Of a DNA stretch of 8,876 nt, positions 1-5,471 are shown one piece after another. The notes under the pieces are model-generated. The model saw only the letters and a list, made by a program, of their open reading frames with translations. It was not told the origin of the DNA and searched no databases. The first letter of the stretch is position 1. Every line of letters starts with the position of its first letter. Made by a program: the position numbers and the translations under genes. The stretch covers positions 1-8,876 of the forward strand of contig JAHFBU010000053.1 in the NCBI GenBank assembly GCA_023249795.1, given 5' to 3'. This DNA is from Syntrophaceae bacterium. Its GTDB lineage: Bacteria; Desulfobacterota; Syntrophia; Syntrophales; UBA5619.

Positions 1-875
1 CCCATCGCAAAGGCCTTGGGCGCAAGAGCGATCCCTCTTTCAGCCAGCTTCCGGTAGGTATCGTCGGCGGACTGTCCGGTCGCGAGAATCAAATGGTCCG
101 CCCGGATCTCTTCGGAACCATTCACGACGATCCCGACGAGCTTCCGCTGACGGATCAGAAAATCGGTCACCTGCGACCCGAAACGGACCTCACAGCCCAT
201 CCCGATCAGCCGGTTGCGGAGATTCACAACGATCTCCCGCAGGCGGTCCGTCCCGATGTGGGGGCGTGCGTCCGTCAGGATCTCCGCCGGCGCCCCCATC
301 TCCGCAAGAACCCGCTTGACCCAGGCGGTGTAAGGGTTCCTGACCCGCGTTGTCAGTTTGCCGTCTGAAAAGGTTCCCGCACCGCCCTCTCCGAAATGGA
401 CGTTGCTCTCCGGGTTCAGGATGCCGTTTTCCCAGAAGGCGCGGACATCCGAGAGACGTTCCGAAACCGCTTTCCCTCTTTCGAGCAGAAGCACGGGGGC
501 CCCTTTTTCGGCAAGCGCGAGGGCGGCAAAGAGCCCCGCCGGTCCGCAGCCGACGACCACCGGTCTTCGCCCGAAGACGAGGGCGCGCCCCGATGGCCCC
601 TGCGGCTCTTCCGGACTGTCCGGCGCCTCCTCCACCGTCACCCCCGCCGCACTCCAAGCCGAATCCGCCCGCCAGCCGACACCGTCCGCCAGCCGGACAG
701 TCAGCAGAAAAACAAAGCGGGGCGGGCGGGAACGCCGCGCATCGATCGACCTCCGGATCACGCGGAGATCGGTGATTGCATCCCCGGAAAGACCTAGGAG
801 CGAGGCAACGCGGGCGGGAAGAAGATTCTCCCGCTCGCCCAGGGCGAGGGCCAATCCGTTGATCTTCAGTATCAT
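1..875 (-). CDS. COG2509-type FAD-dependent dehydrogenase, C-terminus cut by window edge
   Basis: Reading the minus strand from the ATG at 875 gives an open frame of 291 codons that leaves the window at position 1. It is therefore partial; complete family members are roughly 450-550 residues. Residues 1-95 form the small N-terminal region seen in this family. A Rossmann FAD-binding motif follows (VVVGCGPAG, 106-114), closed by the acidic LLLERG at 129-134. The family hallmark NVHFGEGGAGTFSDGKLTTR is at 158-177, and a second nucleotide-associated stretch, LILATGQSADD, is at 262-272. The ATG is the only possible start: an in-frame TAA lies three codons upstream of it. No good ribosome binding site is seen. 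The family is annotated as uncharacterised FAD-dependent dehydrogenase or oxidoreductase with no settled substrate, so only a cytoplasmic flavoprotein redox role is claimed. It is divergent from the NusG-like gene. Confidence 0.9.
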   Translation of the reverse strand, partial: MILKINGLALALGERENLLPARVASLLGLSGDAITDLRVIRRSIDARRSRPPRFVFLLTVRLADGVGWRADSAWSAAGVTVEEAPDSPEEPQGPSGRALVFGRRPVVVGCGPAGLFAALALAEKGAPVLLLERGKAVSERLSDVRAFWENGILNPESNVHFGEGGAGTFSDGKLTTRVRNPYTAWVKRVLAEMGAPAEILTDARPHIGTDRLREIVVNLRNRLIGMGCEVRFGSQVTDFLIRQRKLVGIVVNGSEEIRADHLILATGQSADDTYRKLAERGIALAPKAFAM

Positions 876-948
876 CTTGTTTTCTTAACCCTTGATCATT
901 GCCGACCTTTGGTATAGATCATGCCCAAACATGCCGAAAGAGAAATCC
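876..948. promoter_or_regulatory. divergent intergenic region with weak plus-strand promoter
   Basis: These 73 bp must carry the promoters of both the FAD protein (minus) and the NusG paralogue (plus). On the plus strand a TATAGA -10-like hexamer is at 913-918. TTGATC at 892-897 is a possible -35, but the spacer is only 15 bp, so the match is weak. GATCAT occurs twice (894-899 and 917-922), 23 bp apart, about two helical turns; this could be an operator or chance. No convincing minus-strand promoter was found. Confidence 0.25.
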
Positions 949-1452
949 ATGCCTTGGTATGCCGTACACACGCGAAGCCGCCATGAAGACCGGGTCTGTC
1001 TCGGTCTCCAGCAGAAGTCCTTTCACGCCTTTCTACCGAAGTTGGAGGTCTGGAGCAAGCGGAAAGACAGGCGGAAGAAAATCATGCTCCCGATGTTTCC
1101 GGGGTATCTCTTTGTCGAAACCACCGCGCTGGATAACGAGATCAAGCTCGATGTCCTCAAAACCTTTGGCGTGGTCCGCCTCCTCGGAAAGTCCGCCGGT
1201 TCGGAACCCATCCCCGTCCCCGACGCCAAGATCGATGCCATCCGGCGGATCGTCGATTCGAAGGTGGAGGTGCAACAGTTCCAGTATCCGAGAGTCGGGG
1301 AACCGGCCCGGATCATCGACGGCCCTTTCAAGGGAATGGAAGGTCACGTTCTCAGAACGGACTATGAAAAGGAACTCTTCGTCATCGAAATCGAAATCCT
1401 CCAGCGTTCCGTCGCGATCAAAATGGAAGGATTCCAGATCACCCGGCTCTGA
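949..1452 (+). CDS. NusG-paralogue transcription antiterminator (UpxY/RfaH-like)
   Basis: Cytoplasmic transcription elongation factor of the specialised NusG group (RfaH, LoaP, UpxY). Family members bind RNA polymerase and help it through long operons. The 167-residue protein has an NGN domain at about 3-105, opening with PWYAVHTRSRHEDRV as in UpxY/RfaH proteins and carrying the core LPMFPGYLFVE at 47-57. A C-terminal KOW domain (about 115-167) contains GEPARIIDGPFKGMEGHV. Housekeeping NusG usually sits with secE and ribosomal protein genes, which are absent, so a paralogue is favoured. The start is uncertain. ATG 949 has a weak purine-rich stretch at 936-945; ATG 931 (six residues longer) and TTG 892 are also in frame but lack a ribosome binding site. 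UpxY-type genes normally head exopolysaccharide clusters. Here the next genes encode a ferredoxin oxidoreductase, so the target operon is unknown. Confidence 0.88.
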   Translation: MPWYAVHTRSRHEDRVCLGLQQKSFHAFLPKLEVWSKRKDRRKKIMLPMFPGYLFVETTALDNEIKLDVLKTFGVVRLLGKSAGSEPIPVPDAKIDAIRRIVDSKVEVQQFQYPRVGEPARIIDGPFKGMEGHVLRTDYEKELFVIEIEILQRSVAIKMEGFQITRL

Positions 1453-1592
1453 CCCGGAGATCTCCCCCGTTCCGGATGATAACCGTCGCCCCCTTCGTTG
1501 ATTTTCGACTTGACTTTCTTCAAGATATGCGCAAGGAACTCCCATCATTCTTTTCAGTAAACGGATGCGGAATTGTTGGACTTGGAATGTGG

Positions 1593-1635
1593 GGGGACAT
1601 GTTTCGGAAGCCCAAAGGGATCGGAACGTGTCCCC
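1593..1635 (+). repeat. 14-bp stem hairpin just upstream of the delta-subunit RBS; REP-like
   Basis: The left arm at 1593-1606 (GGGGACATGTTTCG) pairs with the right arm at 1622-1635 (CGGAACGTGTCCCC). This gives 14 pairs, two of them G-U wobbles in RNA. The 15-nt loop contains a small CCC-AAA-GGG. The structure ends 8 nt before the AAGGAG that serves the delta subunit, so if transcribed it would form in the leader of the operon. There is no T-run after it, so it is not a classical terminator. The GGGGACA...TGTCCCC ends resemble intergenic palindromes that I associate with REP-type transposases, but none is encoded here. Confidence 0.6.
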
Positions 1636-1642
1636 GGAATCG

Positions 1643-1660
1643 AAGGAGACAAATGATTTG
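1643..1660 (+). promoter_or_regulatory. RBS deciding a TTG start for the delta subunit
   Basis: AAGGAG at 1643-1648 lies 9 nt before an in-frame TTG at 1658-1660. The reading frame is open further upstream (ATG 1565, GTG 1628), but those codons lie before or inside the hairpin and have no such site. The ATG at 1653 is out of frame and stops after two codons. TTG also begins the protein at KGHIIIDRELC, where this ferredoxin-like family normally starts. Confidence 0.65.
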
Positions 1661-1870
1661 AAAGGCCACATCATTATCGACAGGGAGCTGTGCAAGGAGT
1701 GCCACCTGTGCATCCATGCGTGTAAAAAGGGGCTGATCGTCCCCTCCCAGGAGTTCAACTCCAGGGGCTACCGCCCGGTCTGTTTCAAGGACGAGCAGGG
1801 GGAATGCACGGGATGTACGCTTTGTGCGATCACCTGTCCGGATATCGCCATAGAGGTTTACCGTGACTAA
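1658..1870 (+). CDS. korD: 2-oxoacid:ferredoxin oxidoreductase, delta (4Fe-4S ferredoxin) subunit
   Basis: Small iron-sulfur subunit of 70 residues, the usual size for the delta/KorD or VorD subunit. It passes electrons from the TPP-bearing subunits to ferredoxin. Two 4Fe-4S motifs are visible: CKECHLCIHAC at about 9-19 and CTGCTLCAITCP at about 53-64. The second cluster has the usual CxxCxxCxxxCP form. In the first, the fourth Cys is followed by Lys-Lys-Gly instead of the usual Pro-Lys-Gly; all ligands are present, so function is not in doubt. The TTG start is chosen from the AAGGAG 9 nt upstream. The gene overlaps the alpha subunit gene by 8 bp, which suggests translational coupling. The symbol is by position and family; vorD would serve equally well. 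Confidence 0.88.
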   Translation: MKGHIIIDRELCKECHLCIHACKKGLIVPSQEFNSRGYRPVCFKDEQGECTGCTLCAITCPDIAIEVYRD

Positions 1871-2939
1871 AGTACTGATGCAGGGAAACAAGGTCATCGC
1901 GGAGGCCGCCATCCGGGCGGGATGCCGGTTTTACGCCGGTTATCCCATCACGCCGCAGAATGAAATCCCGGAGTACATGGCGGAGCGTCTGCGACAGGTG
2001 GAGGGCGGCGTCTTTGTCCAGTCGGAAAGCGAGGTCGCGGCCATTCACATGGTGATCGGTGCGAGCGCCGCCGGCGCCCGTTCCATGACCTCTTCATCGG
2101 GACCGGGGATCTCCATCAAGCAGGAGGGTATCTCCTCCATGGCAGCCTGCCAGCTTCCGGCCGTAATCGTCAACATGATGCGGGGCGGTCCCGGTCTGGG
2201 CAACATCAGCCCGTCCCAGGGGGACTATTTCCAGGCCACGCGGGGCGGCGGCCACGGGGATTACCGGACCATCGTTCTCGGACCTGCTTCGGCGCAGGAG
2301 CTCGCCGACCTGACCATGGACGCCTTCGACCTCGCCGACCGTTACCGGACGCCCGTCATGATCCTCGCCGACGGCATGATGGGGCAGATGATGGAGCCGG
2401 TGGTCTTCAAGGAACCCGAACCGCGGGCCTATCCGGAAGGCTTGATCATGAAGGGCGCAGGCGCCGGCAAGCGCAAGATCATCCGGGGGCTCATCCTCGA
2501 TCCCCTGGCGCTCGAAGAACACAACTGGATGCTGGACCGGAAATACAGAACCATCGCCCGGCAGGAAACGCGCTGCGAGCTCTTCCGAACCGAAGACGCG
2601 GAACTGATCCTGGTTGCCTACGGGACGGCCGCCCGGATCGCCAAAGGGGCCATCAAACGGCTGCGCGATGCGGGCATCCGGGCCGGGCTTTTCCGCCCGA
2701 TCTCCCTCTGGCCCTTCCCGACGAACGAAGTTCGGGATCTTGCAACGCGTATCGAAAATTTTCTCGTCTTCGAGATGAGCACCGGCCAGATGGTGGAGGA
2801 TGTGCGTCTCGCCATTCAGGGAGAGGCCCGGATCGGCTTCTTCGGTCGCCCCGGAGGTGTCGTGCCGACCCCCGTGGAACTGGCGAACGTTGTCATGCGC
2901 CGGTATGACCGGGAACGGGGCATCACCGAGTGCTGTTAG
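1863..2939 (+). CDS. vorB: 2-oxoacid:ferredoxin oxidoreductase, alpha subunit (VorB/KorA-like)
   Basis: Alpha subunit, 358 residues, carrying the pyrimidine-side TPP domain and the transketolase C-terminal-like domain of the enzyme. With its partners it converts a 2-oxoacid and CoA to acyl-CoA, CO2 and reduced ferredoxin. YAGYPITPQNEIPEYMA at 24-40 is a signature of this subunit. QSESEVAA at 53-60 carries the glutamate expected to contact the TPP aminopyrimidine ring. SSSGPGISIKQEG (77-89) and SPSQGDY (116-122) also match the family. The second domain begins near ELILVAYGTAARIAKGA (247-263) and includes FRPISLWPFP (277-286). Overall similarity looks closest to VorB, so branched-chain 2-oxoacids are plausible, but 2-oxoglutarate and others cannot be excluded. 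The GTG start at 1863 is preceded by AGAGG at good spacing and overlaps the delta gene by 8 bp. Confidence 0.93.
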   Translation: MTKVLMQGNKVIAEAAIRAGCRFYAGYPITPQNEIPEYMAERLRQVEGGVFVQSESEVAAIHMVIGASAAGARSMTSSSGPGISIKQEGISSMAACQLPAVIVNMMRGGPGLGNISPSQGDYFQATRGGGHGDYRTIVLGPASAQELADLTMDAFDLADRYRTPVMILADGMMGQMMEPVVFKEPEPRAYPEGLIMKGAGAGKRKIIRGLILDPLALEEHNWMLDRKYRTIARQETRCELFRTEDAELILVAYGTAARIAKGAIKRLRDAGIRAGLFRPISLWPFPTNEVRDLATRIENFLVFEMSTGQMVEDVRLAIQGEARIGFFGRPGGVVPTPVELANVVMRRYDRERGITECC

Positions 2940-2985
2940 TCGCCGGGTCATCCCATTGAAACAAGTGATCAACAAGGACAGGAAA

Positions 2986-3747
2986 ATGAAGCAGGTTTTT
3001 TGCAGACCCAAGAGCATGACGAAGAACATCTTTCACTACTGTGCGGGATGCGGTCACAGCATCGTCCACCGGCTGATCGCCGAGGTGATTGATGAACTCG
3101 GCATCAGGGGCATCGCGATCGGCGTTCCGCCGGCGGGATGCGCCGTTCTGGCCTACAACTATCTCGATATCGACATGATCGAGGCCCAGCACGGCCGGGG
3201 ACCCGCGACGGCAACCGGGGTCAAGCGGGTTTTGCCGGACCGCGTTGTCTTTTCCTACCAGGGCGACGGCGATCTCGCCGCCATCGGCACGGCGGAGAGT
3301 TTCCACGCGGCCAACCGGGGAGAGAACATCACCGTCATCTTCATCAACAACGCGGTTTACGGCATGACCGGCGGCCAGATGGCCCCGACCTCCATCCTGG
3401 GACAGAGGACAACGACCTCCCCGGCCGGCAGGGCCGCGCTCCTGGATGGTCATCCCGTCCGGGTCTCCGAGATCTTTTCGCAGCTTCCGGGGACCGCCTA
3501 CATCGAACGGTGCATGGTCAATTCGCCGGCCGCCATCCTCAAGACCCGGAAAGCGATCCGCAAGGCCTTCCAGTGTCAGATCGACGGCCGCGGTTTTTCC
3601 CTCGTCGAGATCCTCTCCCCCTGTCCGACGAACTGGAAGATGACGCCGATCGACTCCTGCCGCTGGATCGACGAAGTGATGTGCAAGGAATTTCCCCTTG
3701 GCGTCATGAAGGACGTCCCGGCGGTTGAACAGAATGAAGGGGGATGA
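2986..3747 (+). CDS. korB: 2-oxoacid:ferredoxin oxidoreductase, beta (TPP-binding) subunit
   Basis: Beta subunit of 253 residues that holds the pyrophosphate end of thiamine diphosphate. Seen in the sequence: HYCAGCGHSIVHRL at 17-30, the invariant N-terminal motif of this subunit; the TPP/Mg motif GDGDLAAIG at 93-101 leading to the NNAVYGMTGGQMAPTS block at 121-136; and SPCPTNW at 211-217. There is no fused iron-sulfur domain; the clusters are supplied by the separate delta subunit. The frame is open upstream to an ATG at 2800, but that stretch overlaps the alpha gene. ATG 2986 is preceded by AAGGACAGG and starts the protein where the family starts. The gap to the alpha gene is 46 bp, the largest inside the oxidoreductase operon, and the gap to the gamma gene is 6 bp. 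Confidence 0.93.
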   Translation: MKQVFCRPKSMTKNIFHYCAGCGHSIVHRLIAEVIDELGIRGIAIGVPPAGCAVLAYNYLDIDMIEAQHGRGPATATGVKRVLPDRVVFSYQGDGDLAAIGTAESFHAANRGENITVIFINNAVYGMTGGQMAPTSILGQRTTTSPAGRAALLDGHPVRVSEIFSQLPGTAYIERCMVNSPAAILKTRKAIRKAFQCQIDGRGFSLVEILSPCPTNWKMTPIDSCRWIDEVMCKEFPLGVMKDVPAVEQNEGG

Positions 3748-3753
3748 AACACC

Positions 3754-4290
3754 ATGATGGTTAAAACATTATTCGCCGGCTTCGGCGGGCAGGGGGTGCT
3801 CATGATGGGGCAAACGCTGGCCCACGGCGCCATGAGCGCCGGTTACCATGTGACCTATCTGCCGGCCTACGGGGCCGAGGTCCGCGGGGGAACGGCCAAC
3901 TGCACCGTCGCCGTGTCGGATGACGAGATCGCCTCGCCCATCGCCTCGGAACTGGACAACCTCGTCGTTCTCAATGCCCCCTCTCTCTTCTCGTTTCAGA
4001 ACCGCATCGCCGCCGGCGGCTCGCTTTTCATGAACTCCTCGATCATCGGAGTCGAGCCTTCCCGCAAGGGCATCCGGATCTTCAAGATCCCCTCGTCGGA
4101 AATGGCCGAGAAACTGGGGAACCCGCGGGCGGCCAACACGGTGATGATGGGCGCTCTCATGAAGGTGACCGGCATGGTGCCGCCCGACATTTTCTTAAGC
4201 AGCATGGCGGCGGTCATGGGGAGTAAAAAGAAATCGATCGTCGAGATCAACCAGAAGGCATTTATGGCCGGTTATGAATTTCTAAAATAA
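3754..4290 (+). CDS. korC: 2-oxoacid:ferredoxin oxidoreductase, gamma subunit
   Basis: Gamma subunit (pyruvate/ketoisovalerate oxidoreductase catalytic-domain family), 178 residues, normal for a free-standing gamma. It begins with the glycine-rich GFGGQGVLMMGQ at 9-20, followed by the family block YGAEVRGGTANCTV at 39-52. In oxidoreductases of known structure this domain helps form the CoA-binding part of the complex. The middle (DNLVVLNAPS, about 68-77) and C-terminal helices fit the family. The start may be ATG 3754 or the adjacent ATG 3757; AAGGGGG at 3737-3743 serves either and lies inside the 3' end of the beta gene, only 6 bp upstream. This completes a four-gene enzyme in the order delta-alpha-beta-gamma. 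The VorB-like alpha makes a branched-chain oxidoreductase possible. Confidence 0.93.
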   Translation: MMVKTLFAGFGGQGVLMMGQTLAHGAMSAGYHVTYLPAYGAEVRGGTANCTVAVSDDEIASPIASELDNLVVLNAPSLFSFQNRIAAGGSLFMNSSIIGVEPSRKGIRIFKIPSSEMAEKLGNPRAANTVMMGALMKVTGMVPPDIFLSSMAAVMGSKKKSIVEINQKAFMAGYEFLK

Positions 4291-4292
4291 CC

Positions 4293-4316
4293 GGATCGCG
4301 TTTTGGGCGGCGATCC
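4293..4316 (+). promoter_or_regulatory. intercistronic hairpin between gamma subunit and ACT gene
   Basis: GGATCGC at 4293-4299 pairs perfectly with GCGATCC at 4310-4316 across a 10-nt loop. It starts two bases after the gamma stop codon and ends 7 nt before the AAGGAG of the ACT gene. No T-run follows, so it is not a classical terminator. It could stabilise the upstream mRNA or moderate read-through and translation of the ACT gene. Confidence 0.4.
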
Positions 4317-4339
4317 CCATTTCAAGGAGTCGGACAGAC

Positions 4340-4768
4340 ATGGCAGTCAAACAGATCTCCGTCACGCTGGACAACGTCCCGGGAGCCCTCTCCCGGTTGA
4401 CGGGCATCCTCGAAAAGGAGGGGATTGAGACCAAGGCCCTGATGGCCGCAACCGCCGCGGGAAACGGCACGGTGCGTATGATCGTAAGCGACCCGCAGAG
4501 GGCCTCGGCCGTTCTGGAGAGCTTCGGTTTCAATTACGCCGTTACGCCGGTCATCGCCGCCGAGATTCCACTTCATCCCGGCGGGATGAACGCCATCCTG
4601 AACCCCCTCAACCAGGCGGAGATCAACATCGATTATTGCTACACGACGATCGATCGGATCGGCGGGGGGACGATCGTCATCATCGGCACCGCGAAGACGG
4701 ACGAGGCGCAGGAAGTTCTCCGGCAGAACTGGATCAGCCTGATCGAGGACGAGACCCTCGCCCTCTGA
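4340..4768 (+). CDS. tandem ACT-domain protein, candidate amino-acid sensor
   Basis: A 142-residue protein made of two ACT domains, about residues 3-70 and 73-140 (COG4747-like). The first opens with KQISVTLDNVPGALSRLTGILEKEGI at 4-29, where the PGALSRL turn and the following helix are the classic ligand-binding edge of an ACT domain. The second has the degenerate INPLNQAEINIDYCYT-like pattern (around 88-103) and ends with a strand, TIVIIGT. There is no catalytic or DNA-binding domain, so it probably binds a small ligand, usually an amino acid, and acts by protein contact or as a stand-alone sensor. AAGGAG at 4324-4329 gives a good start. It is 49 bp after the gamma gene, likely the last gene of the same transcript. 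Stand-alone ACT proteins are known beside ferredoxin oxidoreductase and phenylacetate-CoA ligase genes; control of this enzyme is inference. Confidence 0.88.
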   Translation: MAVKQISVTLDNVPGALSRLTGILEKEGIETKALMAATAAGNGTVRMIVSDPQRASAVLESFGFNYAVTPVIAAEIPLHPGGMNAILNPLNQAEINIDYCYTTIDRIGGGTIVIIGTAKTDEAQEVLRQNWISLIEDETLAL

Positions 4769-4798
4769 TTTGGTATCGACATCACTTTTCTGTTTGTC

Positions 4799-4818
4799 AT
4801 TCCCGCGAAAGCGGGAAT
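4799..4818. repeat. REP-like palindrome (8-bp stem, GAAA tetraloop)
   Basis: ATTCCCGC (4799-4806) and GCGGGAAT (4811-4818) form a perfect 8-bp stem closed by GAAA, a GNRA-type tetraloop. The surrounding GTCATTCCCGCGAAAGCGGG followed by AATCCA is a widespread proteobacterial intergenic repeat, similar in design to the Neisseria dRS3 element. It lies in the 79-bp gap between the ACT gene and the release-factor-like gene. It also explains spurious peptides such as SRESGNP and WIPAFAGMT in overlapping frames. It lacks a T-run but may help delimit the oxidoreductase transcript. Confidence 0.75.
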
Positions 4819-4847
4819 CCATTCCAATATAGGCAACATTCCCAGCC

Positions 4848-5255
4848 ATGACCATTTCGCAGGAAAAAGAGACGGCGCTCGGTGAAAGGATGGCGCAGCT
4901 TGGCGTCCGGGAAGAGGAGTTCCGCGAAACCTTCATCCGCTCCTCCGGTCCCGGAGGACAAAAGGTCAACAAGACCTCCTCCTGCGTTCAGATCGTTCAT
5001 CTGCCGACGGGGCTCTCCGTCAAATGCCAGCAGGAACGCTCCCAGGCGTTGAACCGCTTTCTCGCCCGCCGCATCCTCCTCGACCGGATCGAACGGCTTC
5101 AGACGGGGCTCGTCAGCGCCGAAAAGGCGCGAACCGAAAAGATCCGGCGGCAGAAACGGCGGCGTTCCCGACGGGCCCAGGAGAAGATCCTGGAGGCGAA
5201 GCACATCCAGTCCGAAAAGAAATCCCTCCGCACCCGCGTCGGACCGGAGGAGTAG
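4848..5255 (+). CDS. peptide chain release factor-like GGQ protein (C12orf65/MTRFR-like)
   Basis: A 135-residue protein consisting only of the catalytic domain of class I release factors. The GGQ motif lies in RSSGPGGQKVNKTSS at 31-45; the glutamine coordinates hydrolysis of peptidyl-tRNA in the ribosome. VQIVHLPTGLSVKCQQERSQ (47-66) continues the domain as in RF1/RF2. There is no PxT/SPF codon-recognition domain, so it should act without reading a stop codon, in rescue of stalled ribosomes. The C-terminal third (about 92-130) is very basic, with RRQKRRRSRRAQEK. This layout matches mitochondrial C12orf65/MTRFR, which works on peptidyl-tRNA stuck in split large subunits, better than ArfB. The start is uncertain: ATG 4848 has no ribosome binding site, while ATG 4890, preceded by GGTGAAAGG, would still keep the whole GGQ domain. 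Confidence 0.88.
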   Translation: MTISQEKETALGERMAQLGVREEEFRETFIRSSGPGGQKVNKTSSCVQIVHLPTGLSVKCQQERSQALNRFLARRILLDRIERLQTGLVSAEKARTEKIRRQKRRRSRRAQEKILEAKHIQSEKKSLRTRVGPEE

Positions 5256-5291
5256 AGCCGTCTTTCCTTTTCCGCTTTTCCGGAATAGTTC

Positions 5292-5320
5292 TTGACGAAG
5301 CGGGAAATTAACGTGAAAAT
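5292..5320 (+). promoter_or_regulatory. possible sigma-70 promoter for the RCC1 lipoprotein
   Basis: TTGACG at 5292-5297 (5 of 6 to the -35 consensus) is followed after exactly 17 bp by GAAAAT at 5315-5320 (4 of 6 to the -10). Transcription would start near 5327 and leave a leader of about 145 nt before the lipoprotein gene. The position, 37 bp after the preceding gene, fits a new transcription unit. Confidence 0.4.
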
Positions 5321-5424
5321 GCCGACAACGAATAATGGCACATCAGCAGCGGGGACAGCATGCATCCATCTCGCGGCAAGCCACGGGGAATTTTACAGAG
5401 AACGTCTTTTGAATGCTCACAAGA

Positions 5425-5446
5425 CATAGGGTTGTTTTCCCTGATG
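5425..5446 (+). promoter_or_regulatory. small leader hairpin before the RCC1 lipoprotein RBS
   Basis: CATAGGG (5425-5431) can pair with CCCTGATG (5439-5446) with one bulged G, around a TTGTTTT loop. The AAGGAG of the lipoprotein gene follows at 5458-5463. An alternative, GTCTT (5404-5408) with AAGAC (5421-5425), shares one base with it, so the two are nearly exclusive. Both are short and may be chance. Confidence 0.25.
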
Positions 5447-5471
5447 GACTAAAAAGTAAGGAGTCGCATCT

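Noticed and set aside
190..888. overlapping open frames of 130-180 codons on both strands
   Set aside because: They are out-of-frame readings of the FAD-dependent dehydrogenase, which has the Rossmann motif and family hallmark and has no stop to the window edge.
1456..1503. terminator or promoter after the NusG paralogue
   Set aside because: GGAGATCTCC is a loopless 10-bp palindrome without a T-run. TTGATT (1498-1503) has only CAAGAT, 3 of 6 to the -10 consensus, at 17 bp.
1565..1657. longer start for the delta subunit (ATG 1565 or GTG 1628)
   Set aside because: Neither codon has a ribosome binding site, the added residues do not resemble the family, and both place the hairpin inside the coding region.
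1033..1758. 241-codon open frame on the minus strand
   Set aside because: It covers the NusG paralogue, the leader hairpin and the start of the delta subunit in antisense, with no domain and no RBS.
2094..3029. 311-codon open frame on the minus strand
   Set aside because: It lies opposite the alpha and beta subunit genes, which have clear family motifs. Long antisense frames are expected in GC-rich coding DNA, and its translation shows no recognisable domain.
4293..4316. Rho-independent terminator after the gamma subunit
   Set aside because: The 7-bp stem is perfect but is followed by CCATTTCAAGG, not a T-run, so it is kept only as an intercistronic hairpin.
4322..4972. 216-codon open frame on the minus strand
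   Set aside because: It is antisense to the ACT gene and runs through the REP-like palindrome, producing a typical repeat-derived peptide (DSRFRGND).
5351..5357. second copy of the GGGGACA repeat seen at 1593
   Set aside because: Only seven bases match and there is no opposing TGTCCCC arm nearby, so it is probably chance.
5321..5471. possible c-di-GMP (GEMM-I) riboswitch in the lipoprotein leader
   Set aside because: GGGGACAGCA (5351-5360) and GCAAGCCACGGGG look like pieces of GEMM-I, and this gene type is a known target in related bacteria. However, the GAAA-capped stem and the GGC/GCC pairing that define the core are missing. An Infernal search with the Rfam GEMM model RF01051 would decide: a significant hit would restore it.
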